64,000 nt of DNA. Origin: Dermanyssus gallinae (taxonomy: Eukaryota > Arthropoda > Arachnida > Mesostigmata > Dermanyssidae). Below are positions 23,428 to 35,439 of this stretch, in pieces (position 1 is the stretch's first letter; each line of letters starts with the position of its first letter). Where the stretch lies: contig QVRM01005467.1 of assembly GCA_003439945.1 (NCBI GenBank), positions 87,001-151,000 on the forward strand. The letters are read 5' to 3'. The notes under the pieces were generated by a model. The model had not been told where the DNA came from, made no database searches, and saw nothing but the letters and a program-made list of their open reading frames with translations. A program made the position numbers and the translations under genes.

Positions 23428-26400
23428 TATATAACGAGGTGATACCCTGTATATACTCGATATGTACTTTTCTGTATAGTCAATAACGAGTACATGCATA
23501 TATAATTGAATATCAAGTATGTCTAGAGTATTTACATTGAATTGTAGAAATAAGAAGTGTATACAATAATGCATTATATTAGGTTCTTTGATTCAATCGA
23601 AGTTCAATTTAGTACCTGTCGATTACAGAAATGATTCTAGAAACGTTCTGAAATTGCCTTTGTTGGATACGTAAACCGTAGTTAAATGCTAGCCGGTAAC
23701 ACGTTGACAGTGGCTAACTAACTAAAAGTGAGTCAGGCGCTACATAATTAGTAGTAGCAGACAATGTATATATATTAGTTATTGCCCGCTAGTTAATCGT
23801 CCTTCACGTTCCATAACGCATCCGATAAAGGCATGTAAGGCAAGTATCATTATCTGCTGAACCCCGGCAATAGTGATACCGCAGTGGTATCTTTGTTCCT
23901 AAATTTTTTGCGAGGTCATTGCGTCGTGCCCTCCTCAAACTCACGCAGATAGTACATTTCTTGCATCCCAACGGAAGACATGCAATTCAAAAACAAATGC
24001 ATGATTTTTAAGGAGCTAGCCGACGGTGTATCTTCGTTTTTAGAAATCGATTTTCCTGTCCAAACATTTATACTATTCACCCGTATAATATCCACATTTG
24101 TGTACACACATAGGTATGATTGAAGATGTGCGAACGAGATTTTAAAAAAGACCCTGCAAAAGATGCAACCTCAATCGAACGCTATTGCTGACCCCGTCCT
24201 TAATTGACACTCTCAAGAGTAATGACAAACGGGTTCTAGCTCAACTTGTAGATCCGAACCTTATTGATCTCTTTTTCAAGATGCGGTCGAAGAAGGGCAG
24301 AAATCAAATAAAGTAAGTGCCTAGATCCGTTGCGCGGAACGGAACACATCAAAAATATGTACGTCTGGTGCATAGCCAGATTGATTCGCAACATGGCGAC
24401 TGCGCAAGTAACTTCTGCGACCAGCCCCTCCTCACACTTCATTTCGCGAATAAATGAGTTTCCTGCTATGCTCTGATCACGCTGTCGGAGCAAAACCGTG
24501 GTTTTAATCCATCACCTCCCGTCAATGATGCGAGGAGTGTTTCGTGTGCTGCTATTGGATCCACGTGCGGGTTAATACTGTCTGTCAGTCGGAACTTGAT
24601 TGAGGTGAGTGAGGATCAAGGTCTACTGAGAAACAGAAGAAATCGCGACCTAGAATTCCAGACTCGACATGCTCGAGTGAAGCTCGGCTGTAAAGTGTTA
24701 CACAATGTTACACTTTGGGGCGCTGCAAGGCGTAACATTGTGTAACAGATAGACGGCGGACCGACCATGGGCCTGGTTCCTTTAGCAAAAGGCTTCTACA
24801 TTTATCGTCGGCTCTTTAATACTGACGACAAAATGTATGGCCAGAGTCACATTATAGGGCTTTTTGTGGGCTATTTGTCTAAACTTTAATAAGTACCAAG
24901 CAAATTCAAAACCTTTATGCTGTAAGACAAACACGGAAAAACAAAGAGGCTACTTAACAGCCGGCGCGTAATACGGAGCTTTCAAGTACTAGTTGTGCGC
25001 CAAAACCCGCCCTATATGGTTAATGAGCGCTCTCCACCTAATTCGCGTCGCCGAACCAATCAAACACTCTAAGCGCAGTAGCGAACAAGCAAAAATAAAC
25101 GCATGATTTTGCTCTTATTCCACTATTTCCACATTGCCACTATCCGATACGATAAAATTTGAGCACTAGCCATAACGGTAAAAGCGGGGTCTCTGGACAA
25201 AATAACACTATCTGTCTTTCTTCGTACGCGAAGCGCAAAAAGGTATCAACAACAGTCACATACATTTACTTCATTCGGCTACTCTAAAGGTGATTAAACG
25301 CGTCTTTTGTGACAGCTGTTGTAACCGCTCACAACTGTATAGCGGTACATGGTAATGTTCACTTACTCGGCTCTTGTGTGCGACGAAGGGATTCACTTTG
25401 CGGCACTGCGTCCGCTTGTACGGATGGTTGTAGCTCAGTTTATATAGGGGCGTATTCCGTACACAGATCAAGTCACGAATCAAGTACACATCCACATACA
25501 AGGCAGCAGCAACAGCAGCAACAACAAGAACTGTAATGACGACGACAACACTAATGACGACAGAGCGCCAACGAATCACAGTAGTTCAATTGTAGATACA
25601 CTGACACCGTGGCTTTGAGGCTTCACCGTTACGTGGTTACGGTATGGCAGGTTCGGTGAAGCGCTGTTTCTGCTGGTCGCTGTCAATTAGTCGACATGGG
25701 TAGGGACGTTGTACACGCAGAAGCGCGCGTGGATAGCTGATGACAAACCGTCTTCATCCAGGGCCTCTGAGCACAGAGAGGATTTGTCAGCCCGTTTCAA
25801 GTAGTACAAGAACGCGCGAACGCGGTTTATGTGGCAGCGCATGCATCCACCATTAGGAAGATGACCCACGGATCGTCCACAATCGTAGTCGGTCGAGCTC
25901 GGTCGTAGTCGAAGCTCCTCAAGAAAAACGAACTCGACGCGACGCCTTCGAAACGTACCCGAAGATGCCCCCTGCCTCCTGTATGAGTGTCGTTAATATT
26001 GTCGTTGCTGCTGCTGCTGTTGTTGCTGCGCCCATCCGCGGTGACTACTGTTGCCTTCATCCAGCTGTGCTGCTAGGGGCAAACTGTCACCGCAGCCAAC
26101 CTCCATCAGAACTTTTATCGGCCACAAAGAAAGTCGGATCGAGGCCCTTTCCCTATTCCGAATGCCGAATGCTGTCTGTGTCACTGCATAGTAGTTGTAG
26201 TGGTAGTGGTTTATCTGCCGGCATCTTTGCCCCACAACGTCTCCCCGCCCCAGTGCGGTATTGCTGCCTGAAAAGCGGCACCTCGCTTCGACGAGCAGAT
26301 GTTGTCGACGGTGGCAGGGCCGGTGGCGGCGGCGGCGGCGACGATGCATAAGCCCCCCCCCCCCCCATTCACTGTGATTTTAGCGATTTCTTCGTGGCTT

Positions 26401-26654
26401 TTTTCTTTTCCCTCGCCGACCAGCCAGTCAGCCCCTGCCCCCTCGTTTCGTCTAACAATTGGCTTCTTCCTTCATTCATTTACGTCTCCTAGAGCTAATG
26501 ACAATTATCTCCAGTCGCTTAGTGGCGCCTTGTTTTTTTTTCGTGACGATGCGTAGCAGCAACGCACAGCTACCCAAACGGGAGAGGGAATAGCGTGTTG
26601 CATGCGTGTACAAATACGTATAGAGCATATTTTTATGATTGTACACAAATGCTA

Positions 26655-26656
<2 letters not shown>
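23428..26656. other. Gene-free stretch with some CAG and CGG-rich low complexity
   Basis: Contains a perfect 15-base inverted repeat at 24697-24711 and 24732-24746, CAG/CAA-rich DNA at 25505-25530, a GGC-rich tract at 26316-26340 and a C-run at 26347-26358. Frames at 25271-26368 are driven by these repeats. No gene can be supported, although the raised GC at 25.6-26.5 kb would suit an unseen 5' exon or promoter. Confidence 0.45.
24697..24746. repeat. Perfect 15-bp inverted repeat with 20-base spacer
   Basis: GTTACACAATGTTAC at 24697-24711 is exactly reverse-complemented at 24732-24746. It could form a stable cruciform or hairpin. No mobile element could be attached to it. Confidence 0.85.

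Positions 26657-26701
<45 letters not shown>
26657..26701. repeat. (TA)n microsatellite
   Basis: TA dinucleotide array of about 45 bases next to the 3' end of a LINE F fragment. Confidence 0.97.
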
Positions 26702-26706
<5 letters not shown>

Positions 26707-26724
26707 GATATGTTTTTCCTTGTA

Positions 26725-27290
26725 TAATACCTTATGCATATGTTACACATATCACCAAGGATTAGCTAAGCCAATATGTCTAGCGGGCGTGTATGTGAAT
26801 ACATCACATTTCCGTTTCGTTTAGGCCAGGTCGAGACCGCTTCAGAAGTTTGTCCCAAAACGAAGGCAGCGTTTCCACGTTGTATGTCAAAATACAGACG
26901 TTGTTTTATAAAGGACCTAAATGCGTCAACTTTGCGAATCAGCTGCTTACTCCGAACGCCAGGAGCACCCAAGGTTTTAAACGCGAGCGGGCGGAATTTG
27001 TGGGGATACCAAATTGATGAGTATTTTCTTAGCATGCTGATTTCCTGCTGAGGGTGGGCTGCATAGCCAGCTTCATGTGCGCCGCCACTAACCATAGAAG
27101 CGGCTAGAGAGTCGGTAACGATTGCATCCCAAACCAGCCTTTTGCTTAAAACGTGTAAGTGCCATATCATCCGCGTAGCGGCCTGGGTGTCAAGAATGCA
27201 ACGACGACCGCATAATCTAAGGGCTCCGTTGAAGGTCTCATTAATAGGGACATGTTTAAGACGTCATCCTGCGCTGATCATACACGATAG
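26725..27290 (-). pseudogene. LINE F fragment, C-terminal coding part
   Basis: An open minus-strand frame ends near 26766 and reads DAIVTDSLAASMVSGGAHEA, then PHKFRPLAFKTLGAPG, then FIKQRLYFDIQRGNAA. This order (an FxPxAFETLG-like block and then a QRLxxDIQRGNAA block at the very C-terminus) matches C-terminal regions of LINE polymerases I recall from invertebrates. The last part is shared with 6838-7065. No RT catalytic motifs are present, so the piece is 5'-truncated. TA arrays border it on both sides (26657-26701 and 27313-27359). Confidence 0.65.
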
Positions 27291-27311
27291 ACCGTATTGT
27301 CCCAGTTTGTC

Positions 27312-27312
<1 letters not shown>

Positions 27313-27359
<47 letters not shown>
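27313..27359. repeat. (TA)n microsatellite
   Basis: TA dinucleotide array with one C interruption near 27345. Confidence 0.95.
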
Positions 27360-28888
27360 TGCTTGGATCTTTTATAGCATTTACTGATGACACGGCACTC
27401 ATGTTTATATATTTTTTTTATAATTATTAATTCTGAATGAATCATCGAAATGTTGATACGGATGTGCACTAGTCGCTTCTATATGTTGACAACATAAGTA
27501 GCATTTTTCACATTTTTAGACTACTTGTTGATGCTCACAATATTAATTTCATAGGACTTCGTTCCTCGTTGAGGCTGCTGGCTTTACCTGACAATCTGTT
27601 ATTCACGACTCGGAACGTTGAGCTTTCGCAGATCTTTAGGAACACCCGAGATAGCACCCCTATCTGGATTATATTGCACTCAAGTGCTATGCTGTTATAT
27701 CTTCGCTGCGCAGAATGAAATTGATCGAGGTCCCCACAGAGGGCTTGTATAGGTTTATGGTATGCTTAGGTCATTTCTTAGGTCATAGGTATCGACTATG
27801 ACAAAATTCTCCGGAAAGCCAGAGTAATGTAGAATAATGCACTTGGAGTATTTTTTCTAGGAAGGGATGCGGTCCCCGACTTGTTTAATCGATTTAACTT
27901 ACTCACGGTAAAAACATATACACGCTCTGGGTTTCAATGTTAGCATATAAAATATCGCAAGATATTGTACCCACGGAGATCACGTTTTCGCTAGTTCCTA
28001 TCTCAAGTTGAGCATCAGCTAGGCGTGCAACAATTTTCGCAATGCCGTTAGCATCATTGAAGTCTATTCAACACACACTTGCATGCCGCGTCCCTGAAAC
28101 CTAAATCTGCATTTCTAAGAACATTATATGCCTCACTAGAAAGCACCTGTTGGGTCACGAAATAAAAAAATTGACTTTTGATTTACAGTCTGAATCTGGC
28201 ATGTGATCTAGGTATAGATCCTGAACTGGGATTGTTGCGCTTTGTACCGGGGAACACCCACTTAGATTGGATAGTTATAATTACTCCTGTGCTTTCACCC
28301 ATAGTTGTTGTGTATTAGGAAAATATGGAATTCTATGTCGTTCTATACCTGAAACAATATATCGTTTGCGTGTATATTTGCATTTATTATGTCTTAATTA
28401 TTTGTATTTACTGACTACTTAAGCGTTGTAAAATGCAGTTCCGTTGAGTAAACTACGTTTAAAAAAATTATATATATATATATTTAATTTTCAACTTTAA
28501 ATGTAGTTCACGGCATTCCATTTCACGACACTTTAGTTCTATTTTAAAAACACTCATATATATATATATATATATAAACTTACTCCTGTAGGTGAAACGT
28601 TAGATCGAACTTATATGTTTCTTGATTTGAATTTTACTGGGTTATACAAGAAACAAGCGCTTGGCATCTACCCATGTATGCGTCGTGCCTGGATTGAGCC
28701 CACAACTCATGATATCAGATTTAGAATCGCAGGACATCTTCACCACACCGTCGTGCCGAAATATTTTTTTTATGAATATTTTCTCTGCAGTCGACAAATG
28801 TATTTAAATTAAATTTTTCATCATTGAGCTCACAATTTCCAAAACGCACACATTTACAATACTTGTATTAATTAAAGGAATTTACAAA

Positions 28889-28937
<49 letters not shown>

Positions 28938-30885
28938 ATGCCCAAGGAATTTTCATGTTATGGATACCATCATTACAGCTGTAGTGTTTCACCTACGGAA
29001 GGCTTACAACAGGCGTTGGAAAATGCGACAACAACAACAACAAACATGACGACAATGACTGCCATGTAAATATACTGATTAGTTTACTATAGTGCATCAG
29101 TAATAGCTAGCGGCGGCTGCGTTCGCAGATGACAATTAAACGACAAAAATACTCATTAAATTAGCAACAACAAAAACACACACACACACGCAACAATTGT
29201 ATGAGTAATAGATGTAAGAAACAATAACGACGGCAGCAGCAGCAGCAGCAACAACAACAGCAATAAACTCAACCGTGATTAACACAGAAAATTTACTAGT
29301 GTCAACAGCATTCACACGTCCGCACATTATCATCAGTATTGCTCTCACCGCCTCAGTTATAACTAGCAACATAGCAGGCAACTGTAGTAGCAACAACAGC
29401 CACAGCAAAAACAGTAGCAGCAAGGCTTTACCTTATTGCTTTGGATTTACATTGCGGAAGCGTCGACATCTTTAAACTGAACGACAAGTGTGAGGACAGT
29501 CTGGAAACGACTACAAAGCAAGAAATCGAGAGAGAGAGAGAATCGACAACTAAGATGTTTGTTAGATATTAGGCAGTACGTCACAATATGTCAATGTGCT
29601 GTCAAAGCTTCGTGGGGTGGTCTCATACGCCGTGGAGTGGTCTATCAGCGCGTGTCGTATCGAACTGTATAACTTCGGCCTCTCTCTCTAGATTTTTCTC
29701 TCTTTTCCCTTATTCTTTGCACATTCTCCCGTCGGCCTTCCAACGGCCTGTTTGACACGAGCATGTTTTCCTATTCAAATATGAGCTGGGTGTGCCGCTA
29801 AGCGAATATAGATTATCTCGTTATTATTTCCAGAAGACAACAGCGGCATTGATTGAGAGCCAGGCTTTCATTGTTGCAGTTGTTTTAGTACCATGATCGA
29901 CCAACAACGGTTGCCTCTTCTGTATCTTCAGGTCTTTTGCTTCGTTTCCCACTCATTTTCTCAGCTCTTACACCGAGAAAAACCTCTCAGTAGCCGTGGC
30001 AGTATAGCGTTTTGTTCCCACAGTATCTAAAACTATTTCGCCGAACACGGAAACGCCGCAAATAAAGCCACGACAGCTTCAACCAGACGCACAGACGTAC
30101 AAATACTCAAAACGGTGCCATACACATCCTAGAAGTAAGAGTTAACGTGCTTCATAATTAGCCTGCTAAAACGGGAATAGATTATATGTATGCACTAATT
30201 TGTGTATAGATGCATGTATTCACGTATAAACGACAACTCAAAATAATTCATTTACACATTCATTAAACACATTAAATGTCGCATCGGTTTGAAGAGATCG
30301 TTGGTTTTGCTTTACCGAGGGAGCCATGACGAAACGCAGGCAGGAGTTGTAATTATAGAAGGCCACGTTGAACTACGAGGATAATCTATAGTTATGTCAA
30401 TTTACGCCGATTGCTGTTCACAATACAGGTAAGATACGAGGCGGAAATCCGTATGTTTATTGTGAGAAGCAGCTTGGATTAGAGAAGCGAGGCCCTCCCA
30501 AGTTATACCGTATTGGCACCGAGGAAAATTTATAACGAACCGCGCTGAATGCTGAATTCGAGTCAATACTTCTGTGTGATGATACGAACGGTATATTAGA
30601 TTAGGCGGAGTAGTTTGGAGAAAATGCCTAGATGCCATTGCAGCTAATCCATGCATTATTACTTCGAACGTTGCACAACCAACTTTTACGCTGTTTACGC
30701 GACAGAAGCTCACGCTCAGCTAATGCCAACGAGTCGCTACTTAATCTCACTCTCACAAGGAGCACTTGGAATAGTTCTCTCGGCGTCTTTTTGGATTACT
30801 TGAAGCAGGCATAAATGAATCGAACAAATTCTACCCCATATTGTGGCTTCATGCTCCAGAATGGCGGCGTCGTTTAGGGTGATTA
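27360..30885. other. Gene-free stretch
   Basis: Contains TA tracts at about 28470-28484, 28556-28576 and 28891-28935, and CAA/CAG-rich DNA at 29030-29045 and 29232-29262. No coding sequence with recognisable motifs. Confidence 0.5.
28891..28935. repeat. (TA)n microsatellite
   Basis: TA dinucleotide array of about 45 bases. Confidence 0.97.
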
Positions 30886-30889
30886 GCAG

Positions 30890-31060
30890 TCGAGCCCATT
30901 GGCGTGAGCCTTTCAACTGGAGAAAGCACATTGGTGGGCGGGTTCGATCCCCTCTGTTGCACATTAATCTTTCTTGTAGGGTCTGTTTTACGAAGCAATG
31001 CAAGCGAAGCAGTTCCGTAAACGCTAAATGTGGGCTGAGAGTCAACTCAAAAGAGTTTGG
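30890..31060 (+). mobile_element. tRNA-derived SINE, diverged copy
   Basis: Shares TCGAGCCC, GGGTTCGATCCCC, GTTGCACATT, ACGAAGCAATG, CAGTTCCGTAAACG and GGGCTGAGAGTCA with the SINE at 19133, in the same order and spacing. It is more diverged than the other copies and no TSD is evident, which points to an older insertion. Confidence 0.8.
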
Positions 31061-32933
31061 AGGAAATGATTTGGAATTGGTTGCCATCTACCGGGATGTC
31101 ACCGGCTCGATCCCCACCGTTTATCGAATTTTCTTTGAGCGATGCTTACTGAGAACAGATAGTGAACTGTACCGCTGAGAGTTAGTGATCGTGCTGCCAC
31201 AAGAGTCGTTGGGAAAATTCGAGATAGCTCAACATGTCTGTGTATTCGGCCGCTCTGGGCGTGCCTGATATATCTATCTATCTATGTATCTATCTATCTG
31301 TATATATATATATAATGATTTTTAAAATTCTATGTAATTTTAATCACACCAGGTGTAGGCGCGCTAGAGTAATCGCCTGCAACAGCAACAACAAAGCACT
31401 CGCTTCAGTCTAGAAACTGCCGCATACGTGGTAGTACAAGCGCTGTACGAGCGCCACTCTCACCTCGACTGAACACAACGGAAAGGCTGGTCCACTAAAC
31501 GCAATACCGCCGGACTGGCTTTTCCGGCCAACACGCATCGACCACGACGTTACGTCCAGCGTATCGACCTCAGATTTGAATTATTATCGGTCGTTCTAAT
31601 CTTTCGATTTGGTTGCTGCTGTCCGCGTGTTGTGTTTTTTTTCTGTTGTTCTCTGGCAGCGCATCGTGAAAAACGAATCATTTTGACTTTGGCTGGCCAG
31701 CGTAGGCGACGCCTTGCCGTCCATACAAGGAAGCTGTCCGCCAATCTCAGGACGGGCGTTGTCGTATTTGCATGCGACAAATGATAACATCTTTTGAGTA
31801 GTGAAATCGAGATGTCGCGATGAAACGAAGTGTCGTAACGTCGATCGCATTTTGTTAGGCGTCGATTTTTGCGTTGTTGCGTCACCGTCTTATATAATTA
31901 ATGTACAGGGACTGAAAGCTTTGACGAACCACCAACGACGCCACCGCCGCTGTATAGATAGACATTTTATGTATGTACATGTCGAAGTACGCGTCGTTCG
32001 AAATTTCAACAGTCTTCTGTACTAACACAACAGTAGTGCTTGAGTTCGTGTTGTATAGTTTACCAGCTAAGCAACAATAGCTGCTGCTACTACAGCTAAA
32101 GCAGCGACATCAACAGCAATAACAAAGAGAACAACTCCGTCGCAGCAGCAGCAGCAGCAACAACAAGTTATGGCAACAGTGACAATAATAACAAGAGTAA
32201 CAACGACAGTGTCAACAGTAACAACAACAGTAACAATAACACAACAATATCAATGTTTATGGTTAGAAAAATGATTGTCACAAAGCAGGGTCGTGCGGAG
32301 ATATTTTATTTCGCCCCTAAAAAAGATGCAAAGCAGGACACAAGTGAGACAAGGGCCACAAAATCAAGAACATGGTTTTACGTACTAGACTGCTCGCTGG
32401 AAGTTTTCAAGTGAGGGTCAAACACACTTTTATACAGCAAGGCAGCGGTACAAAACGGTGCTAGCCAAGGAAGAGCCAAAAAACTACAGTACACGGTATG
32501 TCTGAGGCACTAATACAAACATTTTAATTGCCGTGGCTTAAAACAAACAAGAAACAAACGTCTAAAAAACGAAATTATTCATTCACAGGCAGTTATCCTA
32601 GTTGACTAAGGCGAATAGAAACGGCCTTTAATTACTTATGCACCATGCACATTCGAAATAGTGGGATAAGGCTGGGATGCTTTCTTGTTTTGCGATTATC
32701 TGGCTACACGCCAGGCGAACATATTATTGATAATTTCAATTATTGTGATACGTTTTGGTATACGCATTATTTGGCTCCTTCAATTGTCCATTCGCACGTC
32801 AAAGAAGCGACCAAAAATTTGAACTCACAAGCTCTTATAGTACCCGTATGTCGCTGTTCTTAACTAAAGTTGAGGTTAAGATCACTCGGATATCATATCT
32901 ACTTCAACATCTTTTTCTTCCATCAAAACTATG
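31061..32933. other. Gene-free stretch
   Basis: Includes a (TCTA)n tract at about 31268-31300 running into TA repeats, and CAG/CAA-rich DNA at 32139-32250. No gene supported. Confidence 0.5.
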
Positions 32934-32935
32934 TA

Positions 32936-34225
32936 CAGGTAGTTCAACAAGTTCTTAAAATGAAAACCAAGAATTTTCCAAATCTTGTTTTTAATTTTTT
33001 CTTATTCGATATACTCCCCGAGAAGCTCAATACACTTTTCCCACCGAGATTTCAGAGCATTTATACCTCTTGAGTAGAATTCCGCGTCTTTAGACTGAAA
33101 ATAGGCATTGACAGCAGCCTTAACCTCTTCATTGCTGGAAAAACGCTTTCCACCGAGACTATTCTTCAAATGTCCGAAGAGGAAATAATCAGAGGGGGCC
33201 AGGTCTGGAGAATAGGAAGGTTGTTCGATAAGTTCGAACCTCAGTTGGGCCAGTTTTGCCGTTGCTTGCCGCGACTTTTGTGCGGGAGCATTGTCCTGGT
33301 GAAACAGGACAACCTTCTTCTGCAAAGCGGGCCGTTTCACGATGAGTTCTTGCTTCAGGCAGTCCAACAGTCTTGCATAATATTCTCCCGTGATCGTTTT
33401 ACCGCTCTCAAGGTAGTCGACCAGAATTATTCCACGTTGGTCCCAAAAAACCGTAGCCATCATCTTTCCGGCCGATGCCGTTGTCCGCACCCTCTTCGGA
33501 GGTCCTTCACCAGGTGAACACCATTGACGAGATGCTTCTTGGGTCTCGGGAGTGTAGTGATGGACCCAACTTTCATCGACGGTCACGAATCTGCGCCAAA
33601 AATCCGACGGATTTTTCGACATCTTGGCCAAATTTCGCTGTAAAGCGGAAACACGCGCGTCTTTTTGGCCTTGGTTGAGCAAATGCGGCACCCATTTTGC
33701 TCTGAGCTTTTTCATCTTCAAGTTTTCGTGCAGGATGAAATGCACTCTACCCAAACTGATCCCCAAGGCCTCCGCTATCTCCCTAATGTTCACTCGCTTA
33801 TCTGCGGCAACGATTTTCCGCACTTTTTCCACGTTTTCCTCATCAGTTGCCGTTTTTGGGCGTCCTGAACGTAGTTCATCCTCGGTGCTCCTGCGACCTC
33901 TTTTTAACTCATTAATCCAGTTGGAAACAGTGGCAAAACATGGCGCATAGTCACCGTACACCTCGTCTAACTCAGTTTTCACTTGGGTCGCATTCCAACC
34001 CTTGAAATAAAAATGCTTGATAACCACTCGAAACTCTTTTTTCTCCATTTTTCAAAATCACGCCGATACGTTGCACGGGAAAAGCGATCAAACGAAATCG
34101 CAACGGCCAATCACCATAATATTTTGACTGCTAGCATTCGAAAAGTTGCCGTTTCCAATAGCGGCGAAAGCGCGCCAAAATTCGAATTCTGAAAAGCTCA
34201 TTTTAAGAACTTGTTGAACTACCTG
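32936..34225 (-). mobile_element. Mariner M1, complete and apparently intact
   Basis: The two ends are perfect inverted repeats of 28 bases, beginning CAGGTAGTTCAACAAGTTCT. The target TA is duplicated at 32934-32935 and 34226-34227. The 1,290-bp element contains one full-length transposase ORF without stop or frameshift. A second, damaged copy lies at 1-577. Confidence 0.97.
33002..34048 (-). CDS. Mariner transposase M1, intact ORF
   Basis: A 348-residue protein, the usual length of mariner transposases, which cut the element out of DNA and reinsert it at TA. The ATG at 34046-34048 gives MEKKEFRVVIKHFYFKGWNA, directly entering the paired helix-turn-helix DNA-binding domain (residues about 5-115, with DELRSGRPKTATDEE and IREIAEALGIS). 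The linker motif is KWVPHLL. The catalytic domain has VTVDESWVHHY, FHQDNAPAQKS and YSPDLAPSDYFLF, and the last two aspartates are 34 residues apart (D,D34D). Two positions are unusual: the glycine of TGDESW is valine, and the histidine after DNAxP is missing (APAQKS). All three catalytic acids are present. Whether these changes allow activity cannot be told from sequence. Confidence 0.95.
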   Translation of the reverse strand: MEKKEFRVVIKHFYFKGWNATQVKTELDEVYGDYAPCFATVSNWINELKRGRRSTEDELRSGRPKTATDEENVEKVRKIVAADKRVNIREIAEALGISLGRVHFILHENLKMKKLRAKWVPHLLNQGQKDARVSALQRNLAKMSKNPSDFWRRFVTVDESWVHHYTPETQEASRQWCSPGEGPPKRVRTTASAGKMMATVFWDQRGIILVDYLESGKTITGEYYARLLDCLKQELIVKRPALQKKVVLFHQDNAPAQKSRQATAKLAQLRFELIEQPSYSPDLAPSDYFLFGHLKNSLGGKRFSSNEEVKAAVNAYFQSKDAEFYSRGINALKSRWEKCIELLGEYIE

Positions 34226-34227
34226 TA

Positions 34228-35019
34228 TTTGCACATAAATGGCCTCTGGACGTGTGGTCAATATATGTAGTCTAAATAACACAATTGATTTATTCAGACA
34301 AACATACACATTTGGATCGTTACCAATGAAACAACGGAATTGCATACTTACAAGTAGACAGACGTAGATTTGACTAGACCTTTAATATACATATATGCAG
34401 AAAGCATAGGATCCGTCGGCATTTAAAAACACATCAGCTGGCTCCCGCGTAACGGTGCCTAGGTAAGTAGCGTTGAGCCGCTGAACCGATGTGTTGGAGA
34501 TCGCACGAATTAGCGATTAGCCTACACCATTGTGCTCGTTTATCCCCAACACACATATATATATATATATATATATACTTTGTTTGCTGTCGTAAAGCTT
34601 ATAGCTAAACTTTACTCATATTTTAGTAGAATACCCTTTTGTGTCAATTGTGTTCTAAGTCGATCAATATTGTCGTCGCTCATTTTGCATTAGCTCATTT
34701 TACGACGTTTAAAAACTTGTTTCCGGATAGATGTTCCCTGTGTTTCCTGCAGCTCAAATGGCATTACGTACCGTAGTGTCAGTTCGACTGTAACGTAAAA
34801 TAATTCTGGTAGCACGCACTGCACACGACCAGACGTTACAACATTACGCGGTCATATTCGGTTGAAAGGGGCGACCTTTAGCCTACAACTCGTATAAGTG
34901 GCAAGTTTGAGACAGTACACAACTCAGAAATTTGGTGCGGATACATGTATAACTGACTTTTCATTGTTACACAATAAATAGGGGATGGGTACGTGTACAC
35001 CCTTTAGATGTAATCCCTG
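34228..35019. other. Gene-free stretch
   Basis: Contains a short (TA)n tract at 34554-34576. No gene or TE recognised. Confidence 0.5.
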
Positions 35020-35201
35020 TCAAGCACGGTGGCGTAGTGGGTGCATTCCGCCTGCGCCTCGCAACCGAAGAAGACACATAGGTGAGCGTGTTCGAGCCCC
35101 ACCGTGGCACATTTGTATTTATGGGGTCCGTCTATGAAGCAATGTAAAAAACAGTTCCGTGGACGTTAAATTTTGGCTGAGGGTCAGCCCGAAAACTTTA
35201 G
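35020..35201 (+). mobile_element. tRNA-derived SINE, near full-length
   Basis: About 180 bases match the SINE at 19133 throughout, including GGTGGCGTAGTGG, GTGTTCGAGCCCCACCG, CCGTCTATGAAGCAATG and the end GAAAACTTTAG. Flanking AGATGTAATCCCTG (left) and AGATGTCAAACCTG (right) look like an eroded TSD. Confidence 0.93.
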
Positions 35202-35439
35202 ATGTCAAACCTGCTTTCAACAATCAGAAGCATCGACTGCCGCAAACTGGATTTGCGTGTGGCTACTTGGAAATGCTCCACACGAACAAACTAACAAGTT
35301 ACGTGTCTCTTACAGTAATGGCATTATTAAAATATTTACATTTTAGGTTAATTTAACGCTAAATAAATATGGTAAATATTGAATTACGGCACTTGTGAGT
35401 CGAGTAAATTTTCATCTTGAAGGACATCGTAACTGTATA

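Noticed and set aside
24236..24493. Minus-strand 85-codon frame that looked faintly LINE-like
   Set aside because: No RT, endonuclease or zinc motif could be found in it or next to it.
25271..25579. Minus-strand frame with an N-terminal hydrophobic segment
   Set aside because: It starts at GTG without an ATG, and the hydrophobic part comes from GTT/GCT repeats.
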